In this document: positions 47,239-58,185 of the stretch, one piece after another | How the letters are laid out: each line of letters starts with the position of its first letter | How positions within the stretch are numbered: the stretch's first letter is position 1 | NCBI GenBank assembly: GCA_027625915.1 | Contig: JANTQA010000012.1 | Location: 3,742,501 to 3,806,500, forward strand | Direction of reading: 5' to 3' | DNA: 64,000 nucleotides | Source of the DNA: Anaeramoeba flamelloides | Taxonomy: Eukaryota > Metamonada > Anaeramoebidae | Notes under the pieces: model-generated | Database searches by the model: none | Told to the model about the DNA's origin: nothing | What the model saw: the letters and a program-made list of their open reading frames with translations, nothing else | Position numbers and translations under genes: made by a program

Positions 47239-50200
47239 CTTTTTAATTCGAAAGATATGTAAAAAAATTATTACAAGAAAAGACATATGAAGAATTAATT
47301 GGAACAAATAATAAATTAGTTGAAGAATTAAGCACTTACGATCAAAAATTACAAATCTTGGTGTACCAAAACTATAGCAAATTTATTGATGCGAGCGACA
47401 AAATCAATTATTTGGGAAACCATGTCGAAACAATGGAAAAAGAAATTGACAAACTAACAACAAAATTAAAGAAAATTGAGAATCTGAATGAGAAAATTAC
47501 AACTCGACTAACTCCAAAGCATAAGAATATTCGACGATTAGAAGGGATTAATGAGGTCTCAAAAAAAATCCAATATTTATTGGAATTACCAGAAAAATTG
47601 TCTGTTTGTGTGAAATTGAAAGAATATGGCCAAGCTGTAAACTTTTATTTACACGCACTCAAGCCACTTGAAAAATATTCAAATTTAAGTAATTTTCAAA
47701 AAATTAAATCACAATCCGATTTAATAATCCAAGATATCAAAAAAACATTATTACAAACCATTCATAAAAATGAAAAAAATAATGAAAAGATCAATGAGTC
47801 AGTAAAGTTGTTAATTAAATTAGGAGAAGATGAAAAAAAAATTATTGGTGGATTTATAAATTCAAAAATTACAAAAACCAGCAAAAAATTGCAACGCTTT
47901 GAAAAAATTGAAATTGATCCAATCCTAAAAATCCTCGATCAAAGTCAAAGCCAAAGGCCAAATCAAAACCAAAATGAAACCAAAACCAAAAACAAAAATG
48001 AAAACAAAACCAAAGATGAAACCAAAAATGAAACCAAAAACAAAAATCAAAATCCAGAATCTGAAAATAAAACAACAAATGTAAAAACAATTAAAAAGGA
48101 TGAATTACAAAAGAAGAAAAATTCACATGACAACAATAATCAAGAAAATGAAATTAAAATAAGTTTGGGTGATAATAATCCTGAAAATATGTATATAATT
48201 AAAAAAAATTCAAAAAATGATCAAGAGGAAGAAAATGAAAATGAAAACGAAAACGAAAACAGAAAGGAAAGGGAAAAGGGACATGTATTAAAGAAGGAAG
48301 ATTCTTATTCAAATATAGATAAAATAATTTTAAAAATGATCTCGAATTTGACTCATTTATTTCTTGAAGATTTTCTTGAGTTACAGAATATTATTAAAAT
48401 ACTATTCCTAAAGGGTAGAAAAACACAAAGTCAAAATGAAAATAAAAGAGAAAAGGAAAACAAAAACAAGAATGAAAGGGAAAACGACTCATTTTCAAAT
48501 TTATTATTAGAAAAAAATCTAATTTTATGTGAACAGTTTATTGGAATCTTAAAAAAATTATTATTTCATAAAAAATTGAGTATTATTTCACTCAAAAACA
48601 TTTTGGAACTAATTCCCAAAAGAATGGGGAAATACCCATATATATTTAAAGATAAATTAAATGTTGACCGAATCTTTGGAACTGTATTTAATGATTCTTT
48701 ACAATTTCACATTAATTTAAGATTTGAATCATTTGTTGCCAAATTCAAAGCATTTTTAAATGAAACAAACTCTAGCTTTGCAATTTCTTTAAGAAAATTT
48801 GAAAAAAGTCAAAAACTGAAAAGGAAGGCAATGAATAATAATAAATTAAAAGGGCAGCAGCAAACCCAAACTAAAGAAAATTCAGAAATTACAAGAGGCT
48901 CTATTCTCACCGGTACCTTTGAAGATATCAAAAATTTTTTAAAAATTGGAATTAATAATCTTGTTAATGAGTTGTCGTACTTTTATGAGATTTATAACTT
49001 TAATCAACTTGAAAAGGAGCAAAAGCTTTTCATTCTCAATAAAATTATCAAGCAAAAGTTGACAATCAAATTTGTTCAAAAATATCAAAGCATTCTAAAT
49101 CAAAGAATTGTGAGCGACATTAGGAAAATGTTTTTTAATATTTACAAGAAAATTGAATCATTTATGGTTGTCAAAAAGAAAAGGAAAATGAAAAAGAAAA
49201 GAAACCTTGTGAAAGTGGAACCACAATCACAATCGCGTGAATTGACGAAAACACATGAAGCAAGAGAAGAAAAATCCACGATCGAGAGAGCAAATAATGA
49301 TTTTTATTATTTGATCTTGTCAAAATTATTAAGGAGTCTGTTCCAAAATGGAATTTATAATTTGATTGGGAAATTTGCTTGGCTTTTGGGGGAAAGCGGA
49401 ATTGAAATTGCAAATTATATTACTTCCACGCCGTCACGTACACATAAAAAAAAGAAATATATTGGAGAGCAGTTATCCCAGGCAATGGCAAATCTCGATT
49501 TATCCAAGATATTAAAAGAATCGAGACTATTATCAAAAAAAATTTTGAATTATTTTGTGGAAGTCCACGGCAGAAATATTTCACAAATGATCCGTAAATC
49601 AATCGAAACACCAGATTGGAGGAAAACCAGAAAGCCGAGGGGTGTTAGAACCGCGATTCAATACGTGTTCAACGAATTCAAAGTCGCTTATGAGATTGTG
49701 TCGCCCAATTTTAGACATTATAGCTCGTCATCTAAAAACAAGAATAGCAATAAGAATAATCACAATAACAACGACGATGACGACGATGACGACCAAGACG
49801 ACGATGATGTTATGATTAATAATAATTCTGAAAATGGAAGTGTGAACAGAAGTTGGAGCTCTCTATCAAGAGGCTCCACATTATCATATTCCCTAAGGGA
49901 ACCCCTAAAGGGATCTGAACAAAAGGGAGACAAATACAGGTTAATTGAGTCCAATATCGAAAAATTGTTTGCAGAAAAAATCATCATTTTTGAAAATGTG
50001 AACCACGACCGCGATTCCATCATGACAGGTATCGGGAAAATTGTTTTAAAAACCTTCTTAGAATCCATAAGACTTAGAACTTTCAGTACAGAAGGCTTTA
50101 ACCAAATCCAAATCGATTCCTTTTTCTTGAGAATGGCTCTATCAAAATATATTGATAGAACCATTTTAAATATTCTTTCAGATGAAATTATAATAAGCAC

Positions 50201-50288
50201 GTCTTCCAGATGCACTGACCCAATTCGCTTAGAACAATCAATTATTGAAACACTATCAAAGGAAATTTTAGAAAAAGTCATGTTATAA
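46999..50288 (+). CDS. VPS51-like subunit of GARP/EARP tethering complexes, two exons
   Basis: Exons 46999-47150 and 47255-50288 encode 1061 aa (human VPS51: 782). The 104-nt intron has donor GTAACT and acceptor AAG and consists largely of a T-run of about 35 bases. VPS51 joins VPS52, VPS53 and VPS54 or VPS50 to tether endosome-derived vesicles. The N-terminal block is diagnostic: LLSQYYG (residues 21-27), YVKKLLQEKTYEELI (52-66), then LQILVYQNYSKFIDASDKI (about 83-101), the family's YENYNKFI signature. Predicted helical coiled coil follows (VETMEKEIDKLTTKLKKIE). The extra length is Asn/Lys/Glu-rich sequence at about 280-420 and an Asp run near 892; the C-terminal 130 residues are again ordinary. 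Start Met at 46999 is chosen because it gives the YYG block. A frame beginning at 47358 would omit both N-terminal motifs. Confidence 0.92.
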
Positions 50289-50559
50289 GGCTAATTTAAG
50301 AAGAGTTTTAATTGAATTATTAATAAAATTATTTTTTTCTTAATTTTTTTTTTCTTTTTTTGTAGATTGTAATTGGGGATTTAATGTCGAAAAATTGAGG
50401 AAAACAGATTTTTTTTACTTTTATTATTTCTTTGGGAGAAAATGTCCTTGCTTTTTCGATAATAAATTTTATATCTTGGTATTTGGTTAGATAATCAAAC
50501 CCATTTAATGTATAAACTTGATAAAGTTAATACCAATTTCAAAAAACTAATCAGTATCT

Positions 50560-51010
50560 TTTAGCAAAAAAAATTGAAACAATGGATGAAAAATTCAATT
50601 CTTTAAAGATTTTTTTAACAAACTGATTATTATACGGATTAGATATATTTGATTTGACAAAAACAGATTTTAAAGACAGTAGATATCCAGATCAATAAAA
50701 AAATTGAAAAATTTTTTATTAATCAATCCACATTCTTTAAGGCTTGTTTAGAAAACTGTAGCTAAAATTGATTAAGTAAGGATTTAAAATTCCATTTTTT
50801 TTTAAAGCTGAATTACATAGCTTACTATTATATCAATTGCGAAATATTTGATTTAACAAAAATAGATTTTAAAGATATTGATCTTTGGATTAATAAAAAA
50901 AAATTACAAATTTTTTGCTAATTAATTCATTTATGAAAAGTTTTTTTATAAAATAGAAGCAAAAATTGATCCTGTAAGAATAACAATTTATAAATAAAGA
51001 TTTAAATTTA
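50560..51010 (+). mobile_element. Two tandem LINE thumb-region remnants
   Basis: Two consecutive stretches, about 50600-50790 and 50800-50985, each translate in pieces to sequence like YYGLEIFDLKQNDFERID and the following INKS block of the LINE at 43333-44454. For example, GAYATWTTTGATTTRACAAA followed by AACAGATTTTAAAG or AATAGATTTTAAAG occurs in both. The same 190-bp LINE segment is therefore present twice in a row, both copies broken by stops. Repeat R2 copy 5 starts immediately after. Confidence 0.7.
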
Positions 51011-51014
51011 ACCA

Positions 51015-51515
51015 TTTTTAAAGAAAAGGGGCCAGTTGTGGTAAGTTAATTACATATATTTAAAGGGTTAGAAAGATATTTAGATGATAATAATTTATTT
51101 TGGAAATTTCATAATTGATATCATTTTTGTTTAATTTTTTTTTTTCAGATTTTTTTTTTGATTTGGGATTATTTTTCTTATGATAAAACTTGTAATAACT
51201 TTGTAAAAGCGTGTTATTTTAAGGTTATTGAAATAGCGAGAATGATTGTAGAAAATTCTAATTGATTTCTATTGAGATTTTCTCTGATCTTGAATTGAAT
51301 ATCAAAAGTAACCTTTTTGTTTTTCTTGATGGGTTATTAGGAATGTGAGTTTTACTTTTTTTGTAGAAAAATATATTGATTTATTAGTTTTATTCCAATT
51401 GGGTAACGATTATTTCCGGATCTCTATTATTCTACTTATTTATTGTTTGTCTCTAAAAAGTCGATAATAAAAATAATTGATATTTGGAAAATTTTTTTGT
51501 ACCTTGAAAGAAAAG
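51015..51515 (+). repeat. Dispersed repeat family R2, copy 5
   Basis: It begins with the same GGGGCCAGTTGTGG-type landmark as copy 2 and keeps GTTATTGAAATAGCGAGAATG and AATAATTGATATTTGG. The GACTGAAACAAAG end is decayed. Its left neighbour is a LINE remnant, but the LINE at 43333-44454 has no R2 before its poly-A tail, so R2 is not simply that LINE's 3' end. Confidence 0.65.
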
Positions 51516-53084
51516 AATTATTTCAAGAGTTTTTCCCCTATTATCATCAAATATTCTTATGTTTTTCTAAAACATTTCAGAAATAAAACCATTTTTTTTG
51601 TGATTTTGTAGAAAATTTTATAATTTACAATATAGTTTTCAAGTTAAAGTAAATTCAATTTTTTTATAATCACACCAATCAAAATGTATTTTACTTATTT
51701 GCCAAAACCAACAAAAACAAATACTCATCTAAAATTAAATTATAAATTTTCTGAAAAACCCATTACCATTCAAAAAATAATTAAAAATGATAAATTTTTT
51801 TAGTCTATAATGAGAAACAAAAGAATTTTAAATATAGTATAAAAAATTGATTTATTGTAATTAATTAAAGTTTTTAGGTACCATTATTAACAGCTTAAAA
51901 TATTTTTTTTCAGAATATGTGGTATTTTTTCTGAAAATATCTATTTTGTTTTTGGTTATTTTGTAAATATCCAGTAAACAAGATTTTTAATTAAGGGTGC
52001 TATTATTTTATGATATAATTAATGGTTATTAAACTTTGTTAATTAATTAATGACTTGAATAAATTCAATACTAATAAAATTATTATCTTGTTAGGTAATT
52101 TTTTGGTACCTGTTAAGCGGGATTTTATAATAGATAAAAAAAAACACAAATAAACACATTTTTTTAGAAAAATAATTTTTCTTTAATTAGTGGATAAAAT
52201 ATCCTATAAAACTTTACTGAAATTAAATTATTTACTTCTGTGTTATCAAATCGATTTTATTAGGTGATTCCATTTTTAGTATTCAGGACATTTGTTTTAA
52301 AATGCAAAAAACTGGTCAAATTCTTAAATTTTTCAAAATAATCAATTCTATTGATATTTATTAATTTTATTATTTTTAGAAATATGTTTTCAGATATGTA
52401 AAGATATTTTAGGGATTATTTGGATAGTTTCTAAAGGTTTGGATGGTATTTTAGGAATTTTTGGCCAGGATTTTGAATAAAAAATAATTAAGAGACCAAT
52501 TAGACTTGTATAACTTTTTTAAGTGATAAAAAAATTATCCACTTGATTTTATAGGTTAAAATTGAACTTTTATCGTAAAAATTTTTAGTATTGATTATTT
52601 CAAAATTTTGGATTTTCTCAATTTAGGTAATAAAATACTTTTAATCACAAACTTGTCTTTTTGATTTTTCCTCCCACAACTCTTAAAAACCATTCAAAAC
52701 TTTCATACCAATAATGACAATAATCGAGAAACTCTTCAAAAATACGAAAAAATTCAATTTGAAAAAATCCAATTTTGAAATTTAATAATAATCTCAATAT
52801 TTCTCTCAAGATTTGTTAAATCTTTGTCGAGTATTGCTGTCATTTTCGAAATTTACAAAAGCAAAGCATGTAATTTTGATTTCCTAAAAATTGTTTATCA
52901 CAAAATTGGTTTCCAAAACCCAAGATCTTTTACAAACTGATTCAAAAACAATAACTTTTATTTTATTTAATTTCGCTCTTACTTTGAGAATTTTTAGAGA
53001 GAAAGTTAAAATTTGATTCAAGAAAAAAGGAAATAAAAAAAAAAAAAAAGAAAAGAAAAAGAAATTGAAAAAAATTTGTCAAAT
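51516..53084. other. Gene-free stretch between VPS51 and the L,D-transpeptidase
   Basis: VPS51 (+) and the L,D-transpeptidase (-) converge here, so it holds their 3' untranslated ends. No repeat family, open frame or RNA gene was recognised. The composition is ordinary for the window (9 G/C of 60 at 52021-52080). Confidence 0.6.
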
Positions 53085-53954
53085 TTAATCATCGAGAAGT
53101 TCCAAACTTAAAACACCCTGTGGCTTAAATGGGTATGGAACAATAGTACCAAAATAATTTTTGTTAACCTTTACACCAAGATCAAGTGTAAGCATCTTCC
53201 AAATTTTTTGAATATTTGAGCACCAAGAGTGGATGCATCCATGAGAAGGAGGGATCACGCCTTTTTGCCATTCAGCGCTTTGTCCGCAATGGACCAACAA
53301 ACCTGCTCTGATATTATCACTTTTGGATGTGTCAGGGGTAACAATCGCACCATTGCCAGCAAGGCCCCTTGTGATTCTATTAACTGGGTAAGGGCCAAAA
53401 TCGTCAGGATCATTTTCTGGAGAATTTAAATCGATCTCGTACAATCCTGTGGGCGTGTTGCCACTATCCGAAAATGAATTATAGCCCCCATTTGGGCCTT
53501 GTCCTTGGGTTAGGGCAGGGAACTTGAAGATCCTTGTGTTATTGGGCGCAATCAAGTATGCAGTACCTGGGATCGATCGGTTTGAGTGAACCGAAATGTG
53601 TATCTTGTACAGATATCCCTCTGGGAATCTGCCGTCGTCCTTATAGCCATCGTTCAGATGAAGCTTGATCAAAAGATTTGCTGTGGCGGGGCCAATGATG
53701 CCGTCAACGCTAAGAGAGTTTCCTGATTGGAATTGCTCAACGGCCTTCTTTGTTGCAAGGTCATAGACCTTAGTTGATGCAAAGCTTGGGACATATTTGG
53801 ATCGCAATAAGAAGCTTTGTGCAATATAAACATCACTTCCTTCAAGGGGGTTGCTTGAAGTGTAATACAATTCTCTTTTAAATGGTAGTGGCATACTTGC
53901 ACTCACACTGACTACGATTGTAAGTGTGATAAAGACTATTAAGAGTTTATTCAT
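53085..53954 (-). CDS. Secreted L,D-transpeptidase (YkuD) with peptidoglycan-binding-like domain, of bacterial type
   Basis: 289 aa, no intron. Residues 1-19 form a signal peptide (MNKLLIVFITLTIVVSVSA). Residues 41-97 resemble a PG_binding_1 repeat (AVEQFQSGNSLSVDGIIGPA). Residues about 112-275 are a YkuD catalytic domain with the complete active-site pattern: His222, then SHGC at 237-240 with Cys240 as nucleophile, followed by IHSW. In bacteria these enzymes make or exchange 3-3 or lipoprotein links on peptidoglycan. A eukaryote has no such wall, so a role on ingested or symbiotic bacteria, or on another amide substrate, is inference. G/C content is far above the surroundings (27 of 60 at 53641-53700). 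Transfer from bacteria is the likely origin. A longer start at 54041 exists, but it would bury the signal peptide and is not preferred. Confidence 0.92.
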   Translation of the reverse strand: MNKLLIVFITLTIVVSVSASMPLPFKRELYYTSSNPLEGSDVYIAQSFLLRSKYVPSFASTKVYDLATKKAVEQFQSGNSLSVDGIIGPATANLLIKLHLNDGYKDDGRFPEGYLYKIHISVHSNRSIPGTAYLIAPNNTRIFKFPALTQGQGPNGGYNSFSDSGNTPTGLYEIDLNSPENDPDDFGPYPVNRITRGLAGNGAIVTPDTSKSDNIRAGLLVHCGQSAEWQKGVIPPSHGCIHSWCSNIQKIWKMLTLDLGVKVNKNYFGTIVPYPFKPQGVLSLELLDD

Positions 53955-54649
53955 TTCAAGAAAAAGAAAATTTGGAAAAAATGTTTTTACACACTTTAAA
54001 TCCAGAAAAAAAGTCCAACAATAATCGAATTGTTTCCTCATTTTTTGGATTTGTAATAAGTGTTACAAAATAAATGGTACAAAATTATCATTCAGCTTTA
54101 TTTAATCAAAGATTTTTAAGTCGATGTAAAATTTCAAATTTTTAATATTTGAAAAACAAGCTTAAATTATTCATTTCCGTTTTTAGAATTGAGAACTTTA
54201 ATAATTTACTTTAATTCTTGGGGATTGTTTTTTTGGGAAGTGCTGAATGATAAATTTCATTTTATTGTTCCATTGACAGTAATAGACTGTCAAAAAAGAC
54301 TTTTCAGAAGAATAATTAGTATAGTTGTTGTTTACAACTAAACTCATGTTTTAAAAATTAAATCCTTACTTTTTCTAGATTTTATAACTTTGGAAAAGCA
54401 AATTCACGACCCTATATATATAGTTTATCAAATTTCAAATCAAAAGTTGAAAGTAAACTCCCCTCATAATTTTAAGAAAATTTAAATTTTTTTATGAAAT
54501 ATGTTGTTTGTTTTTGATCTTTTATTCAAAATTGTTTTTTTAAAAGAATAAGAAAAGAGGAAATTTCAGTCAAAATATTAAAGTTTTAAACATTCATCAA
54601 AAAGAAAATTTTTTTGTTTGTTTTTTTATATAAAAAAACAAGGGCACTT

Positions 54650-54727
54650 CGCTTCGCACAGGATTCGAACCCGCGACCTTTGGGCTTGTTTTTAAGCAGC
54701 AATACTCTACCACTGAGCTAACGAAGC
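54650..54727 (-). tRNA. tRNA-like gene, isotype not assigned
   Basis: The acceptor stem GCTTCGT/GCGAAGC, D arm GCTC-AGTGGTA-GAGT and T arm GCGGG-TTCGAAT-CCTGT are all well formed and contain the internal A box (TAGCTCAGTGG) and B box (GGGTTCGAATCC). A T7 run follows at 54638-54632 as a Pol III terminator. The part between D arm and T stem is about six bases longer than normal and does not form a clean five-pair anticodon stem with U33. TTG pairs CAA at the base, and GCTT pairs AAGC around AAAAAC. It may hold a very small intron, a class II variable arm, or be a decayed gene. TTA/TAA lies in the possible loop. Confidence 0.72.
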
Positions 54728-55059
54728 TTGTTAGAAAAAGAAGTGTATGCGGTCTTTAGTTTGCTCACATCCTTAAAGGTTAATAAAATGATCTAATTTG
54801 TAAACTCAAACCTTAGATACTCTGTTCAGCAAATAATTTATCTTGGAGAATGAAAAAAAGGTTATATTGAAAAATAAATAATTCTTTCGTTCTGTTTCAA
54901 ATCAATTAACTGTGATGAAAAATTTTGGAATATTTATTACTAATTAAATCCAATTTTAAAAACCATCTTTTTTACACAGAATTACTGAACTAAAGCTTTT
55001 ATATTTTCAAGTATTACCTTAGTTTTATTCTAAATGTTATAATACTTGAAAATGGTGTG

Positions 55060-55530
55060 CTGAGACCTTTTTGCAATATTATTTTTTTTTTGGTAACAAT
55101 TTAGGATGATCAAAATAATATGTGCCCACGAACTATAATCTGATTTTTCATAATAAAATCCGTCCTTTTTTTTTCTTGTTATAATGGAATATCAAATTTA
55201 ATGCCCAATAGTTTAATAAAGTTCAAATCAATTTTGAAAGCAAACTTCTTGATATTATAAGTAAATTATAAATTAGGAATTACATTTGTTCAAAAGTTTT
55301 TGTATTTTTCTCAATTTTTTTAATAAGAAATTTCTTAAAAATTTCTCTATTTAATTTTGAGATAAATTTTCCTATTTGTTCCTTGATTTTAGAATTTCTT
55401 TTTTAATAATAGAACTATTGGGAATCTTTACCATATTTAACTATCTTTTTTTTGGCTGTTTATTTGATAACTCAAGTATAGGTATTCTATAACAAAATAA
55501 TAAAGTTTTTTTTTGAAACACAGATTCAAC
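55060..55530 (+). repeat. Dispersed repeat family F3, copy 5
   Basis: Same direction as 45955-46480: GAACTATAATCTGA, TTTTTTTTCTTGTTATAATGG, CAATTTTGAAAGCAAACTT, CCTTGATTTTAGAATTTC, TAATAGAACT, GTATAGGTATTCTATAACA. It contains no open frame. Confidence 0.65.
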
Positions 55531-55874
55531 TTTTCTTCACCTAAGCTAAATTTCAAAAATCGGGGCAGATTTTTCATCAGAAAAAAATTTGTTTAATTTT
55601 TTTTTTTTTTTGAAATATAATGTATTTTACTAAACTGTTAAGATAAAATAACCACTATAGATTAATAAATAAAACTATGGTGTAATCATATTAATTTTTG
55701 AAAGAGAAATGAAAAAAAGAATAAAATAATAATAATAAAGTTAGTACTAATTTTGAAATTTGGCTTATTATTTAGGAAAAAGTCAGGCAATCAAATGAAA
55801 TCTAAAAATAAAAAATGACACACTACAAAATTATTTCAAAATACTCTAAAATATCAAAAAATTTGTATTTCCAG

Positions 55875-56330
55875 TTAATAAAAAGAAATTTATATTCAAA
55901 AACAAATTAAAAGAATTAAGTCTGCCAAATTATGAAAAATTAATAAAATTTAATCAAAAAATCAACAATAAAATTAATTTGAATTCAAAAAACCTAAAGA
56001 TACTCCAAGAAGAAATTTATAAATATAATACAATGAGTTTCTAAATTCTACCTGTTGGAAGGTACAAGACTATCTTAATTTCATAAAAAATCAAAATTCA
56101 ATATTTTCAACCACAAGATATTCAAGTTATCTATCAAGTTCAATAATTCTAAAAACTCAAAGCTTTTGATAATTGATTAAATAGAAATTATTATAGAATA
56201 TAATAATTCAAATAAATTTTGTTTTTTTATGTTTAAAATATGAAGATAATGAAATAATCGAAAATAATGAATATTTTTTCTCAATTGTTTTTTTTTTTTT
56301 TCTATATAAATTATTTATTAATATTTTAAA
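55875..56330 (+). mobile_element. Old LINE remnant (thumb and zinc-finger region)
   Basis: Pieces of translation in more than one frame follow the C-terminal part of the LINE at 43333-44454: a lysine-rich helix, a stretch resembling SSIILKTQSF (compare KTILKFRNF), LNRNYYRI (compare LNRYSYV), and FCFFCLKYEDNEIIENNEYF for the finger. It has many stops and frame changes and is clearly older than the 43-kb copy. It ends about 200 bases before the TA-repeat element. Confidence 0.6.
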
Positions 56331-56483
56331 ACAAATTAAAAGAATAAAACTTAAATTGATTAATTTTAAAGTAAAATCCTATGGAATTATTTTCATTGAT
56401 AAATATTGGAATCTAGGATTTAAATTGCAAATACTTGAAAATAGATTTTTGTCCAAATGTGACTAGGGGATAATTTAGACAAC

Positions 56484-56523
<40 letters not shown>

Positions 56524-56527
<4 letters not shown>

Positions 56528-58153
56528 AGGTATTACATTTTTTCGTTTCAAAACAATAAAAGATTTAAAAAATCGCGTTTTTTCGATTTTTTTATATATT
56601 TTTTCGTTTCATTCGTTGTTTTCGTTTTTTGTTTTTTTAAAAAGTCCTTGAATTCTATTGAAATCAGACTTCTCGTTTCTGGGATGCGAAAATACGCAAA
56701 CGAAAAAACTTGAAAACAATGAATACGGCCAAAAAAAAAAAAAGGTAATTTAGACATAGGTAGGAAACAATTTCCTTAAAAGGGTTAAAGTAAAGGGTAA
56801 TTTGCGATTTCCCATTTAAGTGGCGGGGTTTGGTGTTAAAATGGTGAAAATAGTTTTATTTTCTAAATTTAAAACCTCAAAACAGCATAAAGTGAGATTT
56901 TTATTTAAAACTCATGAAAATTTTAAATACTTTTATCACCGAGTAAAAGATTTTATTTTTTGAAAAAAAAAATTAAATTTGAGGAAAAAACTAAGATCAA
57001 AATTTCACTTTTTTACCTCTTCCATATTAGATCGGCTGACATAATTTTTTTACATTGTGATTACACGTCATCTATACTATTTTTTATTTGATCACAATAA
57101 AAATATTTCAAATTATTAGCTTGTAAAAATTTTTTTTTTCATAATTACTGACTGGGAAAATGTGATCAGTAATTTTTTTTCTTCATTTAAATTTTTCCTT
57201 CAACTTATAAGCAAGAAAATTATTTTATTATATTTTTCATACGATATACTCAACTTTAAACCTAATTTTGATACTCAATTTAACAACAACTTTCTGATTT
57301 CTTAACCGTTATATGCTTAATACCCCTTTATTAGTTCATCTTCAATTATAATTTCATTTTTTATTATTTAACTTTTTAAAAAATTATTTTCAAACTGTTC
57401 TTTTGTTGTTTTGTTTGTCCAAAATAACTACTTTCGCTATTTTTTAAAAAAATCTTGGTTTAACTGATGGAAACAAATTAAATGCACGTACAAACATAAG
57501 TGAAAACCCTTCAACTTATTATTTTTTAATAATAATAATAATAATATTTCTTTATTACATTCCCTCATTTTATTATAATGCTTATTCATTTTTAAATAAC
57601 AAGGAGAAATGGGCGAATCAACAAAGCTTAACTAGTAATTGCCTTTCACCAGTACAGAAGGTTTAAATTTAAGTATCTTATACATTTGATTTTTAATCAA
57701 TTATATTAATAGATATTTTTTTACTGTTTTATTTTTTTTGTGATCAAGTATTAACTTTTTTTAAAAAGGTATTTCATTTTATCAAAATAAAGTTTAATAC
57801 AATTTTTTAAGATTTATTTTTTTATCGTAACAAAATAAAATAAATGTGTACAATACATTATAATTTCTATTATTTTAATATATATTAATATTACTTTTAT
57901 TGATTTTTTCTTTCAATAAAGAGTAATTTTAATATATACTAAGAAAAATAAAAACAATCTTTAGTATATGCAGTCATTGCGCATGAATTTCACTGTTTTT
58001 TTTTTTTTTTTTAGAATTCCTGTTTAAAAAATTTTCTACTGATATATAATATAATATATATATATGCTATATATTCCAGGGAAACGAATTTTACGCGTCG
58101 CTCACGCGTGTGCCAACGCGTTTCATGACATCAACAAAATCGTCATACCTGTG

Positions 58154-58154
<1 letters not shown>
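56524..58154. mobile_element. Terminal-inverted-repeat element inserted in TA repeats (Tc1/mariner-like size class uncertain)
   Basis: The left end TCACAGGTATTAC (56524-56536) matches the complement of the right end GTCATACCTGTGA (58142-58154) at 12 of 13 positions. Each is bounded outside by a long TA dinucleotide run, as expected if a TA-targeting element entered a TA microsatellite. The 1.63-kb interior has no convincing transposase frame. Just inside the right end lies a CpG-rich patch (ACGCGTCGCTCACGCGTG, 58094-58111, then AACGCGTTTC) that stands out sharply. Just inside the left end there is a TTTTTCGTTTC-rich stretch. The element is non-autonomous if real. Confidence 0.6.

Positions 58155-58185
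<31 letters not shown>

Noticed and set aside
49760-50281. Open frame of 173 codons on the minus strand
   Set aside because: It is the shadow of the VPS51 C-terminal exon; Ser-rich content comes from the complementary Asp run.
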